8,268 nucleotides of DNA. Origin: CAZPAV01 sp964584755. GTDB taxonomy: Bacteria; Actinomycetota; Acidimicrobiia; Spongiisociales; UBA5794. Where the stretch lies: contig CAZPAV010000074.1 in assembly GCA_964584755.1 (NCBI GenBank), positions 1 to 8,268 on the forward strand, written 5' to 3'. The translations under genes were made by a program, and so were the position numbers. How positions within the stretch are numbered: the stretch's first letter is position 1; every line of letters starts with the position of its first letter. The notes beneath the pieces were generated by a model. The model was not told the origin of the DNA. It made no database searches and saw only the letters and a program-made list of their open reading frames with translations. Of this stretch, positions 7,392 to 8,268 are shown piece by piece.

Positions 7392-7429
7392 GACGCGCCG
7401 TCGCGCCGGACGCCGCACCGGTGGCCGGC

Positions 7430-8065
7430 TCACTCCACGCCGGCGGCGGCGATGGCCGGCACGCCCGGCGTGGCGTCGGTCCGGAGGGTGTTCACCGCCT
7501 CCAGGAGGGCGGTGGCGTCGGTGGGGGTCTCGGCACCGACGAGGACCACCGCGAAGGCGGGCGTGACGGGGAGGGCTCCCTCGCCCGGGTACGGCGGCAT
7601 GGCGAGGAGGTTCGTCTCGATCCGGGCCATGACCGCAGCCACGCCGCTCGCCTCGAGGTCCGGGAGCACCGCCACGAAGGTTCGCTCGTCGATGCGGCCG
7701 ACCGTGTCGCTCTGCCGCAGACCGGCGGAGATCATGGCACCGCAGTGGCGGAGGGCGTCCTCGAGCGGGCCTCGTCCGGCGTCCCGGGCGGGGCCGAGCC
7801 CGGCGAGCTCGATGAGCATGAGCCCGAAAGGCTCCTGCGTGCGGCGGTGCCAGGCGATCTGGCGCTCGAGGGTCTGCATGATCCCGGTGAGGTTCGGCAG
7901 CCCGGTCACGACGTCGGTCGAGGACAGCATCTCGAGCTGCAGCCGCACGAGACCGAGCTCGGCCCGCTGCTCCCGCAACGTCGCCTCGAGTCGCCGGATG
8001 CGCTCCTGCGCCTCGGCGAGGGTCGGCTCCTCGCCCCCTGGTGGCGCGTCGTGCCTCTCGCTCAT
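7430..8065 (-). CDS. Cytoplasmic protein with coiled coil and degenerate GGDEF domain, possible c-di-GMP receptor
   Basis: The 211-residue protein has no membrane segment. Residues about 15-48 form a charged heptad-like helix (LAEAQERIRRLEATLREQ), probably a dimerising coiled coil. A GGDEF-family domain starts at TDVVTGLPN (50-58), matching the usual TDxLTGLPN. The signature GG(D/E)EF is replaced by DERTF (126-130), and the metal-binding DxDxFKxxND segment by IELAGLGPARD. Diguanylate cyclase activity is therefore unlikely. RxxD (Arg117-Asp120) lies exactly five residues before the signature position, where active cyclases carry the c-di-GMP inhibitory site. The protein may thus bind c-di-GMP without making it. 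The C-terminal part (about 170-211) is shorter and less conserved than usual. The ATG at 8065 has GGGAGG four bases upstream (8075-8070), so I prefer it to the extension starting at 8224. The gene ends 109 bases before the kinase gene and probably works with it. Fold assignment is good; function is inferred. Confidence 0.8.
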   Translation of the reverse strand: MSERHDAPPGGEEPTLAEAQERIRRLEATLREQRAELGLVRLQLEMLSSTDVVTGLPNLTGIMQTLERQIAWHRRTQEPFGLMLIELAGLGPARDAGRGPLEDALRHCGAMISAGLRQSDTVGRIDERTFVAVLPDLEASGVAAVMARIETNLLAMPPYPGEGALPVTPAFAVVLVGAETPTDATALLEAVNTLRTDATPGVPAIAAAGVE

Positions 8066-8268
8066 CGAACCTCCCGTGACGGATCGGCGCCCTCGGGCGC
8101 GACGTGGTTCCTCGGGAGAGGGTTCGGCACCTCCGAGGCCGACTTGAGTGATCCGACCCACGAGGTCCGGATCCCCACCGCCGGACCGGCCCGGCGACGT
8201 GACCATTCCGGGATTAGTCATCAACCCCCCGCCGCGGCGCTCCGAGGGAATCCCGAGGCCCGGCGTCC
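8066..8268. other. Gene-free leader region upstream of the GGDEF gene
   Basis: These 203 bases hold the ribosome binding site (8075-8070) and the sigma-28-like promoter (8121-8147) of the GGDEF gene. The rest, 8148-8268, contains no gene I can support on either strand. The GGDEF frame stays open to 8224, but the added residues are Gly/Pro/Arg-rich with no recognisable domain. A short plus-strand frame from a GTG at 8199 runs off the window and is not interpretable. Confidence 0.6.
8121..8147 (-). promoter_or_regulatory. Second sigma-28-like promoter, upstream of the degenerate GGDEF gene
   Basis: The minus strand reads TCAAGTCG, 11 bases, then GCCGAACC. The first five bases of the -10 box match the FliA consensus GCCGATAA and the spacing is exact, but the last three differ. 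The -35 box shares CTCAAGT with the promoter at 7365-7391. Transcription would start near 8114, about 49 bases before the ATG at 8065. This match is weaker than the other one and gains support mainly from the shared box and spacing. Confidence 0.45.

Noticed and set aside
7372..7428. Eight-base inverted repeat CCGGCCAC/GTGGCCGG around the kinase promoter, possible operator
   Set aside because: The arms are 41 bases apart and composed mostly of G and C, so chance is a sufficient explanation without comparative support.
8110..8138. Six-base inverted repeat CCTCGG-N17-CCGAGG over the GGDEF-gene promoter
   Set aside because: Too short to distinguish from chance in GC-rich DNA.
8066..8224. N-terminal extension of the GGDEF protein from a start at 8224
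   Set aside because: The added residues have no recognisable domain, a good ribosome binding site precedes 8065, and the extension would overlap the candidate promoter.
8199..8268. Possible plus-strand gene starting with GTG at 8199 and leaving the window
   Set aside because: Only 23 codons are visible, with no ribosome binding site or recognisable sequence.

Overview
The window is very GC-rich DNA. It uses GTG starts freely and packs its genes tightly, and every gene I can support lies on the minus strand, so transcription runs from high to low coordinates. Base composition, a candidate leaderless promoter and the gene content suggest a high-GC actinobacterial-type genome, possibly of the Acidimicrobiia kind. 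That placement is inference. I see no rRNA, tRNA, CRISPR array, insertion sequence or attachment site.

Right part (8268 to 4904), signalling. A 203-base gene-free leader precedes a 211-residue cytoplasmic protein with a coiled coil and a degenerate GGDEF domain. The active-site motif is lost (DERTF) but the RxxD inhibitory-site motif is kept. Next comes an 805-residue hybrid CheA-type kinase with the order Hpt, long Pro/Glu linker, dimerisation, ATPase, CheW-like, receiver. Each gene is preceded by a sequence resembling a sigma-28 (FliA/SigD/WhiG family) promoter. The two share the same 11-base spacer and the same CTCAAGT box, so the genes look like a co-regulated pair.

Middle (4836 to 2668), DNA repair. 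A full-length PcrA/UvrD-type helicase keeps all the main SF1A motifs and the C-terminal Tudor-like domain. Its ATG lies 8 bases after a TACACT -10-like hexamer and has no Shine-Dalgarno sequence, which fits a leaderless mRNA.

Left part (2671 to 1), heme synthesis. hemF (oxygen-dependent coproporphyrinogen III oxidase) starts with a GTG that overlaps the helicase stop by 4 bases. A 103-base gap containing a strong hairpin separates it from hemA (glutamyl-tRNA reductase). hemA overlaps hemC (hydroxymethylbilane synthase) by 11 bases, and hemC runs off the window edge. HemA makes the first committed precursor, HemC polymerises porphobilinogen, and HemF acts near the end of the pathway. HemF implies an aerobic organism using the protoporphyrin branch, which would be atypical for an actinobacterium.

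The parts most worth a second look are the shared sigma-28-like promoters, the GGDEF protein that looks like a c-di-GMP receptor rather than an enzyme, and the unusual STCLR active-site sequence in HemA.
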